Source of the DNA: an uncultured Prevotella sp. | GTDB lineage: Bacteria; Bacteroidota; Bacteroidia; Bacteroidales; Bacteroidaceae | Length of the DNA stretch: 33,433 bases | Direction of reading: 5' to 3' | NCBI GenBank assembly: GCA_900315955.1 | Contig: ONBC01000066.1 | Span: 1 to 33,433 of the forward strand | In this document: positions 16,466 through 26,000 of the stretch, piece after piece | Layout: the number at the start of each line of letters is the position of its first letter | Position numbering within the stretch: the first letter of the stretch is position 1 | Program-made: the position numbers and the translations under genes | The notes under the pieces: model-generated | Seen by the model: the letters and a program-made list of their open reading frames with translations, nothing else | Databases searched by the model: none | What the model was told of the DNA's origin: nothing

Positions 16466-18304
16466 ATGAAATACCTTCAGATACCCGAGATAGCAGCCGA
16501 GCGGAAGACACCGGCTTTCTACTTTGCCGTAGAGGAATATGTCGCCACCCACTTTGATGATGACGAGTATTTCTTTATTTGGAGCGTGCAGCCCTGCCTG
16601 ATGGTGGGGCGCAACCAGCTCATTGAGAACGAGGTCAACGAAGCCTACTGCCGCGAGCATGGCATCGGCATCTTCCGGCGTAAGAGCGGCGGAGGCTGCG
16701 TGTTTGCTGACAACGGCTGTCTGCAGTGGTCCTATGTCGTGAACCGGCAGAATGTGGAAGAGACCTTCAAGCGATACATGGGTCTCACGGCGGCAACGCT
16801 CAAAGCTGCCGGCATCCCCGCAGCGGTCACGGGGCGCAATGACATCCTCGTGGACGGGAAGAAAGTGGCAGGCGCCGCTTTCTACACGGCACCGAACCGC
16901 AATGTCATGCACAACACCTTATTGTTTCAAGCCGATCTCAGTATCCTGCAGCACTGCATCACGACGAGCAAGGAGAAGTTGCCTTCAAAGGGTGTGGCTT
17001 CCATCTCCTCGAAGGTGACAAATGTAGGCGACTACACCCCGATGACGATGCAGGAGCTCGTCGACTTTGCCCGGCATCACGTCTGTGGAGACGCTTGTCG
17101 CCGACTCACGGCTGCCGACATGGCACAGATCACAGCCCTGGAGAAGAATTGGACGTCCGACGATTTCATCCGAGGCAAGAACCCGCCTTACACGCTCTCC
17201 TGCAAACACCGCTTCCCCGATGTGGGCATCGTGGAGGCGTATGTGAGTGTAAAGAACTTCAAAATAGAGGATATCCGTTTCGGTGGTGACTTCTTTCCGT
17301 TGCAACCTGTGGAGCCGCTCACCGAGACGCTGAAAGGCACTGACTTCACGCGCGATGCCGTAGCGAAAGCCTTGGCGGACACCAATACCAGCACCTTCAT
17401 CCGTGGCATGCGCAACGACCAGCTCCTCCGCCTGCTCTTCGGCCGTCCGCCTCATGTCGCCAAACCCGAGTGGATGCGGACGAGCATGCTGACCAACCAC
17501 CACTATGGCGACACGCAGCAGATCATTCATGAGCACCGCCTGCATACGATCTGTGAGAGCGGGCTCTGCCCCAACCGCAACGAGTGCTGGCGCAATGGCA
17601 CGGCAACGTTCATGATCGGCGGCGACATCTGCACACGCTGCTGCCGGTTCTGCAACACACGCTCCGGTCACCCGCAGCCCCTTGACCCTGATGAGCCACA
17701 GAAAGTGGCACTGTCGATCCAGCAGTTGCACCTGCGCTACGCCGTCATCACATCGGTAGACCGCGACGATCTGCCCGACTACGGCGCACACCACTGGACA
17801 GAGACGGTGAAGGCGTGCCGGCAGCTCAATCCCCATACAGGCATCGAACTGCTCATCCCGGACTTCCGGGGGAAGACAGCCCTGATAGAAGAGGTGCTTG
17901 CCACAAAACCCGACGTCGTGGGACACAACATGGAGACGGTACGCCGCCTGACACCCTCCGTGCGCTCCGTGGCGACCTATGACACGAGCCTCGCCGTCCT
18001 CCGCACCATCGCCCAAGCCGGCATCCGCTGCAAGACGGGCATGATGCTCGGCTTAGGAGAGACCCGTGACGAGATCCTTGAGGCTATGGATGACATCCTC
18101 GCTACAGGCTGTACTATCCTTACCTTGGGACAATATCTGCAACCCACGGCACAGCACCTTCCTGTGAAGGCATACATCACCCCACAGCAGTTTAAGGAGT
18201 ATCGCGACATCGCCCTGAGCAAAGGATTCAACGATGTGGAGAGCGCGCCACTTGTCCGCTCGTCTTATCATGCCGAGCAAGTTTTACATAAAAAACTTTC
18301 CTAA
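16466..18304 (+). CDS. Fused lipoate-protein ligase and lipoyl synthase
   Basis: This 612-residue protein joins two lipoate enzymes in one chain. Residues 1 to about 327 are an LplA-type ligase, which attaches lipoate to carrier domains. It has RRKSGGGCVF (71-80), GRNDILVDGKKVAGAAFY with Lys133 at the position of E. coli LplA Lys133, and an accessory domain from about 240. Residues from about 335 form LipA, a radical-SAM enzyme that inserts two sulfurs into octanoyl groups. It has the auxiliary cluster motif CESGLCPNRNEC (C363, C368, C374), the radical-SAM motif C389-x3-C393-x2-C396, and RSSYHA (598-603) near the end. Both halves look complete. The gene has its own promoter, and a separate -7 box precedes the next gene. 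Confidence 0.93.
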   Translation: MKYLQIPEIAAERKTPAFYFAVEEYVATHFDDDEYFFIWSVQPCLMVGRNQLIENEVNEAYCREHGIGIFRRKSGGGCVFADNGCLQWSYVVNRQNVEETFKRYMGLTAATLKAAGIPAAVTGRNDILVDGKKVAGAAFYTAPNRNVMHNTLLFQADLSILQHCITTSKEKLPSKGVASISSKVTNVGDYTPMTMQELVDFARHHVCGDACRRLTAADMAQITALEKNWTSDDFIRGKNPPYTLSCKHRFPDVGIVEAYVSVKNFKIEDIRFGGDFFPLQPVEPLTETLKGTDFTRDAVAKALADTNTSTFIRGMRNDQLLRLLFGRPPHVAKPEWMRTSMLTNHHYGDTQQIIHEHRLHTICESGLCPNRNECWRNGTATFMIGGDICTRCCRFCNTRSGHPQPLDPDEPQKVALSIQQLHLRYAVITSVDRDDLPDYGAHHWTETVKACRQLNPHTGIELLIPDFRGKTALIEEVLATKPDVVGHNMETVRRLTPSVRSVATYDTSLAVLRTIAQAGIRCKTGMMLGLGETRDEILEAMDDILATGCTILTLGQYLQPTAQHLPVKAYITPQQFKEYRDIALSKGFNDVESAPLVRSSYHAEQVLHKKLS

Positions 18305-18331
18305 CTTTCCCAATAATCGCCTAAAAATGAT

Positions 18332-18339
18332 TATCTTTG
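18332..18339 (+). promoter_or_regulatory. -7 promoter box directly abutting the next start codon
   Basis: TATCTTTG matches TAnnTTTG and ends only four bases before ATG 18344. A transcript from it would begin at or next to the start codon, suggesting a leaderless message. Confidence 0.5.
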
Positions 18340-18343
18340 CTCC

Positions 18344-18565
18344 ATGATAAAGAATTTGCACATTAACTGGCAGAAGATAGCCCTGTTTCTGCTCATCTGC
18401 GCCGGTCTCGTTTTCCTGACACATTCGTTCTGGATGTCTTTAGGAATTATGATGCTGCTCTTCGTCGCCGATGCTCTTATCGCTAATTATGAATATCGCC
18501 GCAAGACCAAGAAGATTTTCGATGACTTGAGGCATGAACACGAACAAGATGCAGCTACTCATTGA
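18344..18565 (+). CDS. Small two-helix membrane protein of unknown function
   Basis: This 73-residue protein has two hydrophobic segments (about residues 11-26 and 30-47) separated by a short turn, then a charged helix-like tail (NYEYRRKTKKIFDDLRHEHEQD). I recognise no family. Its 3' end overlaps the start of the kinase-RapZ gene, by 17 or 32 bases depending on which start is used there. The two are therefore likely translationally coupled and may work together at the membrane. The -7 box is too close for a normal leader. A TTG at codon 5 is an alternative start, but ATG gives the cleaner N-terminus. Confidence 0.65.
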   Translation: MIKNLHINWQKIALFLLICAGLVFLTHSFWMSLGIMMLLFVADALIANYEYRRKTKKIFDDLRHEHEQDAATH

Positions 18566-20093
18566 ACTATATAAGAAATGGGCAGGAATGGAACCTGCTC
18601 ATGTAGAGAAACTCGCGGGTGCCGGCAGCAACCGTCAGTATTACCGTTTGTCTGGTACTGACGGCAAGACCGTCATCGGTGCCATCGGCACGAGTCAGGA
18701 GGAAGATCATGCCTTCATCTCCATTGATCGCCATTTCGTCGAGCAGAAACTGCCGGTGCCGGAAGTGCTTGCCGTGAGCGACGACGAGATGCGCTACCTT
18801 CAGACGGATCTCGGCTTCACATCCCTCTTCGATGCCGTCAAAGGCGGACGTGAGGCGGGAGGACGCTATAACCTCGCCGAACAGGAACTGTTGAAGAAAA
18901 CCATCCGCGCTTTGCCGAACCTTCAGATTTGCGGGGCACGTGGCATGGACTGGAGTGTGTGCTATCCACAACCGGAGTTTGACGTGGAAGGGGTGCTTTT
19001 CGACCTCAACTATTTCAAGTATTGTTTCCTCAAACCCTCGGAGCTCGACTTCAACGAGGTGCATCTCGAAGCCAACTTCCGCAGTTTGGCGCGCGATCTC
19101 ACCTCTGAGTCGAATGAAGGATTCCTCTATCGCGACTTCCAGGCACGCAACGTCATGCTCGACAAGGACGGCAATCCTTATTTCATCGACTTCCAAGGCG
19201 GACGCAAAGGCCCGTTCTATTATGACCTTGCCTCGTTCCTCTGGCAGGCCTCCGCAAAATATTCTTTCAAACTGCGTCGCGACCTCATTGCTGAATATTA
19301 TGATGCCTTGAAGCAATACACCGAGGTGCCGACCGTCAGACATTTTGCCGGACGGCTCACGCTTTTCGTGCTCTTCCGCACGATGCAGGTATTGGGAGCC
19401 TATGGTTTCCGTGGCTACTTTGAGCATAAACAGCATTTCATCGACAGTATCCCCCCCGCCATGGATAACCTGCGTGATCTGCTCAAGTTGCGCGAAGACT
19501 TGCTTCCTTATCCATATCTGCGCGATGTGCTGACTCGGCTCACTGAGCTTCCGCAGTATGCCCACAAAGAGCCGGTGATAAAGCCGCGTAAGGACGGATT
19601 CAAGACAACAACTAACGATATCTATCCCCAGCATCCCCAAGACGGTCTGCCGACCTTCTCCAAGTATGATGGCAAAGGACCGCTTGTGGTCGATGTCTAC
19701 AGTTTCTCGTACAAGAAAGGTATCCCTGATGATCCGTCGGGCAATGGCGGCGGCTACGTCTTCGACTGTCGCTCGACACACAACCCCGGGCGCTACGAGC
19801 CTTACAAGAAGCTTACCGGCCTTGATGAGCCGGTCATCCGCTTCTTAGAGGACGACGGAGAGATCTTAGAGTTTCTCGAGCATGTCTATGCTCTCGCCGA
19901 CAAGCATGTGGCACGGTATATCCAGCGCGGCTTCACCCATCTGATGTTCTGCTTCGGCTGCACGGGTGGCCAGCACCGCAGCGTCTACAGCGCACAGCAT
20001 CTTGCCGAACATCTCAACAAGAAGTTTGGCATCGAGGTGCATGTCACGCATCGGGAACAGAACATCCAACAGATATTTCCGGCCACGAAATAA
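18534..20093 (+). CDS. Sugar kinase (AmgK-like) fused to a RapZ C-terminal domain
   Basis: This 519-residue fusion protein starts with an aminoglycoside-phosphotransferase-fold kinase (about 1-340). Its catalytic loop is YRDFQARN (D201, N206) and its metal-binding motif is IDFQGG (D219), as in the anomeric MurNAc/GlcNAc kinase AmgK. After a linker (345-380), residues about 383-507 match the C-terminal domain of the RNase adaptor RapZ: SFSYKKGIP, VFDCRSTHNPGRY, TGLDEPV and FGCTGGQHRSV (C476, H481, R482). In E. coli this domain binds glucosamine-6-phosphate and a small RNA. RapZ's own N-terminal P-loop domain is absent. ATG 18549 is an alternative start. A MurU-like gene follows 35 bases downstream, supporting a role in MurNAc recycling. 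Role assignment is inference; domain calls are firm. Confidence 0.85.
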   Translation: MNTNKMQLLIELYKKWAGMEPAHVEKLAGAGSNRQYYRLSGTDGKTVIGAIGTSQEEDHAFISIDRHFVEQKLPVPEVLAVSDDEMRYLQTDLGFTSLFDAVKGGREAGGRYNLAEQELLKKTIRALPNLQICGARGMDWSVCYPQPEFDVEGVLFDLNYFKYCFLKPSELDFNEVHLEANFRSLARDLTSESNEGFLYRDFQARNVMLDKDGNPYFIDFQGGRKGPFYYDLASFLWQASAKYSFKLRRDLIAEYYDALKQYTEVPTVRHFAGRLTLFVLFRTMQVLGAYGFRGYFEHKQHFIDSIPPAMDNLRDLLKLREDLLPYPYLRDVLTRLTELPQYAHKEPVIKPRKDGFKTTTNDIYPQHPQDGLPTFSKYDGKGPLVVDVYSFSYKKGIPDDPSGNGGGYVFDCRSTHNPGRYEPYKKLTGLDEPVIRFLEDDGEILEFLEHVYALADKHVARYIQRGFTHLMFCFGCTGGQHRSVYSAQHLAEHLNKKFGIEVHVTHREQNIQQIFPATK

Positions 20094-20114
20094 ACAATGA
20101 TAATGATCATGACC

Positions 20115-20123
20115 TTAGGAGGT
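20115..20123 (+). promoter_or_regulatory. Strong Shine-Dalgarno sequence before the MurU-like gene
   Basis: TTAGGAGGT lies five bases before ATG 20129. Such a strong site is unusual, since Bacteroidetes genes usually lack one and most in this window do. It fixes the start at 20129 or at the next codon, ATG 20132. Confidence 0.6.
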
Positions 20124-20128
20124 ATAGC

Positions 20129-20962
20129 ATGATGCAAGCAATGATTTTTGCCGCGGGTATGGGTACCCGCCTCAAGCCACTTACCGACACGATGCCGAAA
20201 GCCATGGTGCCAGTAGGTGGCATGCCGCTTATTCAGCGCGTGATCTATAAACTGCGTGATGCCGGCTTCGACCATCTCGTCGTCAACGTCCACCACTTCT
20301 CCGATCAGATCATCGACTATCTGAAAACGAACGACAACTTCGGACTTGACATCCAGATCAGCGACGAGACCGACAAGCTCCTCGACACGGGAGGCGGTCT
20401 GCGCAAGGCCGCACCGCTTTTTCGTTCCAACCTGCCGATACTCATCCACAACGTCGACATCCTAAGCAATGTCGACCTCTCAAAGTTCTATAACCTTGAC
20501 CAAAAGGTGATGTGTCCCGACTGCGGTATCCCGCACCAGATGGCGGGAGCGCAGCTGCTCGTGAGCTGGCGGAAGACGAAACGCTACCTCGTCTTCAACG
20601 AGAACATGCTGCTCGTGGGATGGGTCAACATCGAGACCGGAGAAGTGAAGTCGCCCTGGCCCGAGGTGAAAGAAGCCTTGGAGAGCCAGCATTATCCCAT
20701 CGTCGCCACTGACGAGCCGCTCACCGTGGCAGGGTTCAGGCTTTTTGCGTTCAGTGGCATACATCTTTTCTATCCCCGAATGTTCACCTATATGGTCGGC
20801 GCTCCCGACAAGTTCCCGATCATGGACTTCTATCTCACCATCTGCCGGCGCGTCCCCATAAAAGGTTATTACAAGCAAGACCTCAAACTGATGGATGTCG
20901 GAAAGCTCGACACGCTGCATGAGGCGGAAAAGTTTTTGGAAATGTTGAATGTTGAATGTTAA
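20129..20962 (+). CDS. Sugar-1-phosphate nucleotidyltransferase, MurU-like
   Basis: This 277-residue cytoplasmic enzyme has the nucleotidyltransferase signature AAGMGTRLKPLT (GxGTR at 10-14) and MPKAMVPVGGMPLI. LLDTGGGLRKA and IHNVDIL follow in the usual order. FSGIHLF and LMDVGKLDTL occur in the last third, as in MurU/GDP-mannose-type pyrophosphorylases. Directly after an AmgK-like kinase, the best guess is MurU, which turns MurNAc-1-phosphate into UDP-MurNAc. Mannose- or heptose-1-phosphate transferases are alternatives. P. putida MurU is shorter (about 223 residues); the extra length here lies in the middle insert containing a CPDCG motif. The last residues, MLNVEC, are encoded by the start of the downstream tandem repeat. 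Confidence 0.8.
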   Translation: MMQAMIFAAGMGTRLKPLTDTMPKAMVPVGGMPLIQRVIYKLRDAGFDHLVVNVHHFSDQIIDYLKTNDNFGLDIQISDETDKLLDTGGGLRKAAPLFRSNLPILIHNVDILSNVDLSKFYNLDQKVMCPDCGIPHQMAGAQLLVSWRKTKRYLVFNENMLLVGWVNIETGEVKSPWPEVKEALESQHYPIVATDEPLTVAGFRLFAFSGIHLFYPRMFTYMVGAPDKFPIMDFYLTICRRVPIKGYYKQDLKLMDVGKLDTLHEAEKFLEMLNVEC

Positions 20963-21084
20963 GTGTTCAATGATTCTAATGTTGAATGTTAAGTGTTCAA
21001 TGATTCTAATGTTGAATGTTAAGTGTTCAATGATTCTAATGTTGAAAGTGTTCAATGATTCTAATGTTGAATGTTAAGTGTTAA
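20948..21084. repeat. 30-bp tandem repeat overlapping the 3' end of the MurU-like gene
   Basis: The unit AATGTTGAATGTTAAGTG followed by TTCAATGATTCT occurs at 20948-20977, 20978-21007 and 21008-21037. A 25-base copy lacking five bases is at 21038-21062 and a partial copy runs from 21063. The first unit includes the MurU-like stop codon (20960-20962). Related words occur at 4649-4796 and 9546-9676. Confidence 0.95.
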
Positions 21085-21109
21085 TTGATAGTCCATCCAA
21101 ATAAATAAT

Positions 21110-22654
21110 ATGCAACAGAAAATCATCATTCTCGACTTCGGATCGCAGACCACGCAGCTCATTGGCCGCCGTGTGCGCGAGCTGGACACGTTCTGTGAGA
21201 TTCTGCCTTACAACAAGTTTCCCAAGGATGATCCGTCCGTCATCGGTGTCATCCTCAGTGGTAGTCCCTACTCTGTCCACGACAAGGAAGCATTCAAGGT
21301 AGACCTCTCACAGATCATCGGCCACTACCCCGTGCTCGGCATCTGCTATGGAGCCCAGTTTATCAGTTACTCGCTCGGAGGCAACGTGGAGCAGACCGGC
21401 ACCCGCGAGTATGGCCGCGCCAACCTCGAGACCATCGACACACAGTCGCCAATCTTCAAAGGGTTTGAGAAAGGCTCACAGGTGTGGATGAGCCACGGCG
21501 ACACCATCACCGCCATTCCCGAGGGCTACCATGTCATCGGCTCTACGGCGGATGTCAAGTACGCCGCCTTCTCCAACGACAACGACCGCGTGTGGTGCGT
21601 ACAGTTCCACCCTGAGGTGTACCACTCCTTGCAGGGCAAGCAACTGCTGAAAAACTTTGTTGTGGATATCTGTGGCAGCAAACAAGAGTGGAGTCCCGCC
21701 TCCTTCGTGGAGAGCACGGTCAAGGAACTGCGCGAGCAGATCGGCGACGACCGCGTCATCCTGGGGCTCTCCGGTGGTGTCGACTCCTCCGTATGCGCTA
21801 CCCTGCTGCACCGTGCCATCGGCAAGAACCTCACGTGTATCTTCGTCGACCACGGCATGTTGCGTAAGAACGAGTTTGCAAAGGTCATGGACGCTTACAA
21901 CGGGCTCGGCCTCAACGTCATCGGTGTGGATGCCAGCGACAAGTTCTTCAAGGATCTCGAAGGCGTCACCGACCCTGAGAAGAAACGTAAGATCATCGGC
22001 CGCGACTTCGTGGAGGTGTTCAACGCCGAGGCTAAGAAGATCACCGATGCCAAATGGCTCGCACAGGGCACCATCTATCCTGATCGCATCGAGAGTCTGA
22101 GCATCACTGGCATGACCATCAAGAGTCACCATAATGTGGGCGGCCTGCCCAAGGATATGAAGCTGCAGCTCTGCGAGCCCCTGAAATGGTTGTTCAAGGA
22201 CGAGGTGCGCCGCGTAGGCTATGAGCTGAAGATGCCGGAGCGCCTCATCAAGCGCCATCCTTTCCCCGGACCGGGGCTCGCCGTTCGTATCCTTGGCGAC
22301 ATCACACGTGAGAAAGTACGTATCCTCCAGGATGCCGACGACATCTATATCGAGAAGATGCACGAATACACGATGCCGGACGGCACGTCGCTCTACGACA
22401 ATGTGTGGCAGGCGGGCACCGTACTGCTCTCTACCATCCGCTCGGTGGGCGTGATGGGCGACGAGCGTACCTATGAGCACCCCGTGGCATTGCGCGCCGT
22501 GACCTCGATGGATGCCATGACGGCCGACTGGGCACACCTGCCCTACGACTTCATGGCAGATGTATCCAACGAGATCATACGAAAGGTCAAGGGAGTGAAC
22601 CGCGTATGCTACGACATCTCCTCAAAACCGCCATCGACCATCGAATGGGAGTAA
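21110..22654 (+). CDS. guaA: GMP synthase (glutamine-hydrolysing)
   Basis: This 514-residue cytoplasmic enzyme makes GMP from XMP, ATP and glutamine. The N-terminal class I glutamine amidotransferase domain shows [15 protein letters not shown] with the nucleophile Cys, and [10 protein letters not shown] with the catalytic His. The ATP-pyrophosphatase domain has the P-loop [11 protein letters not shown]. The C-terminal dimerisation part shows [14 protein letters not shown] and ends in KPPSTIEWE. All are at expected places and the length is normal. No -7 box is visible between it and the tandem repeat, so it may be co-transcribed with the kinase/MurU genes. A 50-residue gene follows 18 bases after the stop. 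Confidence 0.98.
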   Translation: MQQKIIILDFGSQTTQLIGRRVRELDTFCEILPYNKFPKDDPSVIGVILSGSPYSVHDKEAFKVDLSQIIGHYPVLGICYGAQFISYSLGGNVEQTGTREYGRANLETIDTQSPIFKGFEKGSQVWMSHGDTITAIPEGYHVIGSTADVKYAAFSNDNDRVWCVQFHPEVYHSLQGKQLLKNFVVDICGSKQEWSPASFVESTVKELREQIGDDRVILGLSGGVDSSVCATLLHRAIGKNLTCIFVDHGMLRKNEFAKVMDAYNGLGLNVIGVDASDKFFKDLEGVTDPEKKRKIIGRDFVEVFNAEAKKITDAKWLAQGTIYPDRIESLSITGMTIKSHHNVGGLPKDMKLQLCEPLKWLFKDEVRRVGYELKMPERLIKRHPFPGPGLAVRILGDITREKVRILQDADDIYIEKMHEYTMPDGTSLYDNVWQAGTVLLSTIRSVGVMGDERTYEHPVALRAVTSMDAMTADWAHLPYDFMADVSNEIIRKVKGVNRVCYDISSKPPSTIEWE

Positions 22655-22672
22655 GACAGGAGATAACAAATC

Positions 22673-22825
22673 ATGAGTAAGGTTTTCACTTCTTTCGACA
22701 GTGACAATGCCGCACGCCGGGATGAGCTTATCCGCACCATAGAACACAGCGTGGAGAAGCTCACGCTCGGTGAGCTCGAGTCGCTCTATTACGACTTGGT
22801 CTCCAAGGACTATATTCGGAAATAG
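22673..22825 (+). CDS. 50-residue protein downstream of guaA
   Basis: This short frame (ATG 22673, TAG 22823) has AGGAG ten bases before the start. It encodes an acidic, helix-rich peptide, with RRDELIRTIEHSVEKLTLGE followed by LESLYYDLVSKDYIRK. There are no membrane segments or Cys. I do not recognise a family. Position 18 bases after guaA and before a perfect palindrome suggests it is the last gene of the guaA transcript. Confidence 0.6.
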   Translation: MSKVFTSFDSDNAARRDELIRTIEHSVEKLTLGELESLYYDLVSKDYIRK

Positions 22826-22843
22826 CAGAATAATTTGGATTTA

Positions 22844-22877
22844 AGATTATAGGCAGCCTATAGGCTGCCTATAATCT
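22844..22877. terminator. Perfect 34-bp palindrome after the guaA unit
   Basis: AGATTATAGGCAGCCTA (22844-22860) is followed at once by its exact reverse complement. With a TATA tip the RNA would form a 15-bp stem. There is no T-run, so it may be a terminator or processing hairpin of a non-canonical kind, or a protein-binding palindrome. Confidence 0.6.
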
Positions 22878-22975
22878 AATAAATGATTCTTCACGGATCC
22901 TTTTTATACAATATCTTACTGATTGACCTTTTTAAAACGACTTTGCCCTGAATACAACAAACTTTCATCAAAGTG

Positions 22976-23003
22976 TACATTTGCACTCAGTTCAGTATCT
23001 TCG
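22976..23003 (+). promoter_or_regulatory. Candidate -7 boxes for the HTCS gene
   Basis: TACATTTG (22976-22983) fits TAnnTTTG. TATCTTCG (22996-23003) is one base off. Neither has a clear -33 at the right distance. Both favour ATG 23030 as the start over the earlier in-frame GTG at 22973, which overlaps the first box. Confidence 0.4.
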
Positions 23004-23029
23004 CAATATGGGATAATATATTCTGTTAT

Positions 23030-26000
23030 ATGAGAAACGCAGCTGTTATTCTTTTCTTCCTGCTCATTCCGGTTTTATTGCTGGCTGCCAACAAAGACGA
23101 AGCCTACAGTGGTCGGGTATATTCAGTCACAACAGCACAGGGATTGTCAGACAATAATGTGCTCTGTGCTCTGAAAGACCGATATGGCTTTATGTGGTTT
23201 GGTACTGCCAACGGCATTACGCTCTATGATGGTAACTCCACTCAGGTTTACAGGAATGTGTTGAAGAATAATGGGCTGCAGGGCAACAACTATTTCCCCA
23301 CAGTCTTCGCGCAAGGCGATGATATGTGGTTTGGCAGTGGCGTAGGCATTGTCGTTTATAATCGTCATACAGGTCTCTTCTCCCGTTTTTTGAAAAGAAC
23401 AAAATACGGGGTAGTAATCAGCACACAAGTTAAGAGCATTATCCGTCTTCGCAACCGTAATATTCTTATTGGTACCATGGGACAAGGTGTGTTTTTCTAT
23501 AACCCTAAGACACAGCTCTTGAAACAAGACAGCCACCATGGTGCTTTTATACAATCAATGGCTCAGGACGGAGCCGGGCACATATATATACTCGACACCA
23601 ATGGACGTTTTACGGTCATTCCTCATCAAAAAGCAAAAGAATGGTCGACAAGGCTGCCCAAAGCTAATGTTGGAAAGAGCGTCTATACGATGGCTTGCTG
23701 GAAAGGTCGCGTATGGATAGCCAATGGCAATCGCCTGCTTTGTTTCAATCCTTCCAACCGTTCTTTCGATGTATGTACTACGAAAAGCGGTATTAATTCC
23801 ATTCGCTCAATCCTTGGCTATGACAATTTCCTTCTTCTGAGTACCGACCGCGGCATTTTTTCTTTTAACCCTCATTCAAGAGCCTTGGAACCCTTTACGC
23901 TTAGCAATGTTGTCACAGCCAAGCCTGGCGTTTCTGTCAACGAGATTTATCTTGACAACAGCAAAACCTTATGGGTCGCTACAGAGACTGATGGCGTGAG
24001 ATTCTTGCCAAAACGTCCGCATCTGTTTTCGCTGGCGCCGATACCCGGTGGGGATGCCATGAGCGAAAATACGCCGCACACCTTCTTGGAGATGCCTGAT
24101 GGTACGCTGTGGATGGGAACAGACAATGGCATCTATTACCGGGATAAGAACGCTTCAACGTGGACGCACTTCCCAGAAATCAGCGATGGAGTACAGACCC
24201 TTCTCAGACAGGGCAACAATATTATTGTCGGCACTTACAAGACAGGACTTAAGGTTATTACACCGGAAAAGATTCTTTCGTTCCAGAACGATCCAAACAT
24301 TCCTCATACCCTTCCCGACAACAATGTTATTTCTCTGCTCCTTTCCCAACAAGGCAATCTCTATGTAGGAACGGAATGGGGCTTTTCAGGATTCAACAGC
24401 AGGAACCAGACATTCTATATCTTTCGTGACATCAATTTCATGACTCCGTTTGTCAGCCTCGCAGAAGACAAGCGGGGATATATCTGGGGGGCGACCTCCG
24501 GCAGCGGTCTTATGCAGTTCAATACGAGAAACAGCCATATAAATTTCTTCCTCTCAGATACAGGCAATCCTCACTCTTTGCCAAGCAACACCATAAACCA
24601 GGTCATCAGTGACAATGCCGGCAATGTTTGGGTAGCCACTGACAACGGCTTGTGCCGTTATAGGGTTGCGACAAATGATTTTGAGCGCATCGACATTCAT
24701 GGCACCCATGTGGATTTTATTTGTTCCGACAAAGAAGGCAATCTGTGGATAGGTACGGAGAGTGGTCTCACCTGTTATCAACCGGCCACAAAGAAACAAA
24801 AACTCTTTACAAATGTCGTACCCGACTGGAACAGTACTTATATGACTCGTGCTGCTTACTGTACAGCAGACGACAAGATCATTCTTGGCACTTATGGAGG
24901 CTTTGTGGTCTTTTCGGCACCTCACGTCGCTAAGGCTATGATAGATCGCCCTATCTATATCGCCTCCATTACCCTGCCTTATGCCCAAAACAGCGATAGC
25001 GAATTGGACCGGCTCTCTTTGCATGCCCCGCTTTACATAAAGCGAGAAGTGGAACTGCCATACGCCAATAACAGTTTCACGCTTCATTTTTCCTCTCCCT
25101 TTTATGACGGCAATAATCAAGAACGTTATGAGTACTGCATGAAAGGGTATGACAGGCAATGGGTCAGAGGTGGTGCAAACAGCGAGGTAACCTATAATCA
25201 TATGCCGCCGGGAAGATATATGTTCATGCTTCGCGAAGTTGGACAAGACAAGATGAGCAGCATCTGGATAACCATCTTACCACCATGGTATCGCACGTGG
25301 TGGGCTTATGCTGTTTATTGCTTATTAGCCATTCTTGCGGTTTGTATGGGTTACAGACAAACTAAATTGCGTCTGACCCGTAAATATGAAGAACGCATTC
25401 AGGCCGATAATGCAGAGCGTGACCGTAAGGCTTTCCAGTCAAAGGTGCGGTTCTTTGTCAATCTCGTACACGAAATTCGCACTCCGCTGAGTTTGATAAG
25501 TCTGCCGTTAGAACAACTTGAGAAGGATCCGCCTCGGGAAGAGCGGAGTCGTTATATTGCGGTGATGCATAAGAATATGCGCTATCTTCTTGATCTCGTC
25601 AACCATCTTCTCGATTTTCAAAAAGCAGAAAACAAAGGCGTGGAGGCTAAGAAAGGGAATGTTTCCATTACTTCACTCCTGCAGGTTATATATGAAGGTT
25701 TCAAAGATTATAATGACATCAGAGGCATCAACCTGCGTCTCTCCTTACCAGACGAGGACATTGTGGCAGCCGTTGATCCGGATATGCTGCGCAAGATAAT
25801 GATGAACCTCATGGGCAATGCGCAGAAATACGCCCGTAAAAATATCATTGTTTCTTTGACGAAGCAACCCGTCGGAAAGATTCTTATCTGTGTTTCTGAT
25901 GATGGTCCGGGTGTCAAGCCAGAGGAGCGGGAGCGTATCTTTGATCCTTATTATCAGATTGGAAATGATCATATAGCACAAGTGATGGGTACAGGGTTAG

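Noticed and set aside
22973-23029. GTG 22973 as the HTCS start
   Set aside because: It overlaps the -7 box and adds residues ahead of a normal signal peptide that begins at ATG 23030.
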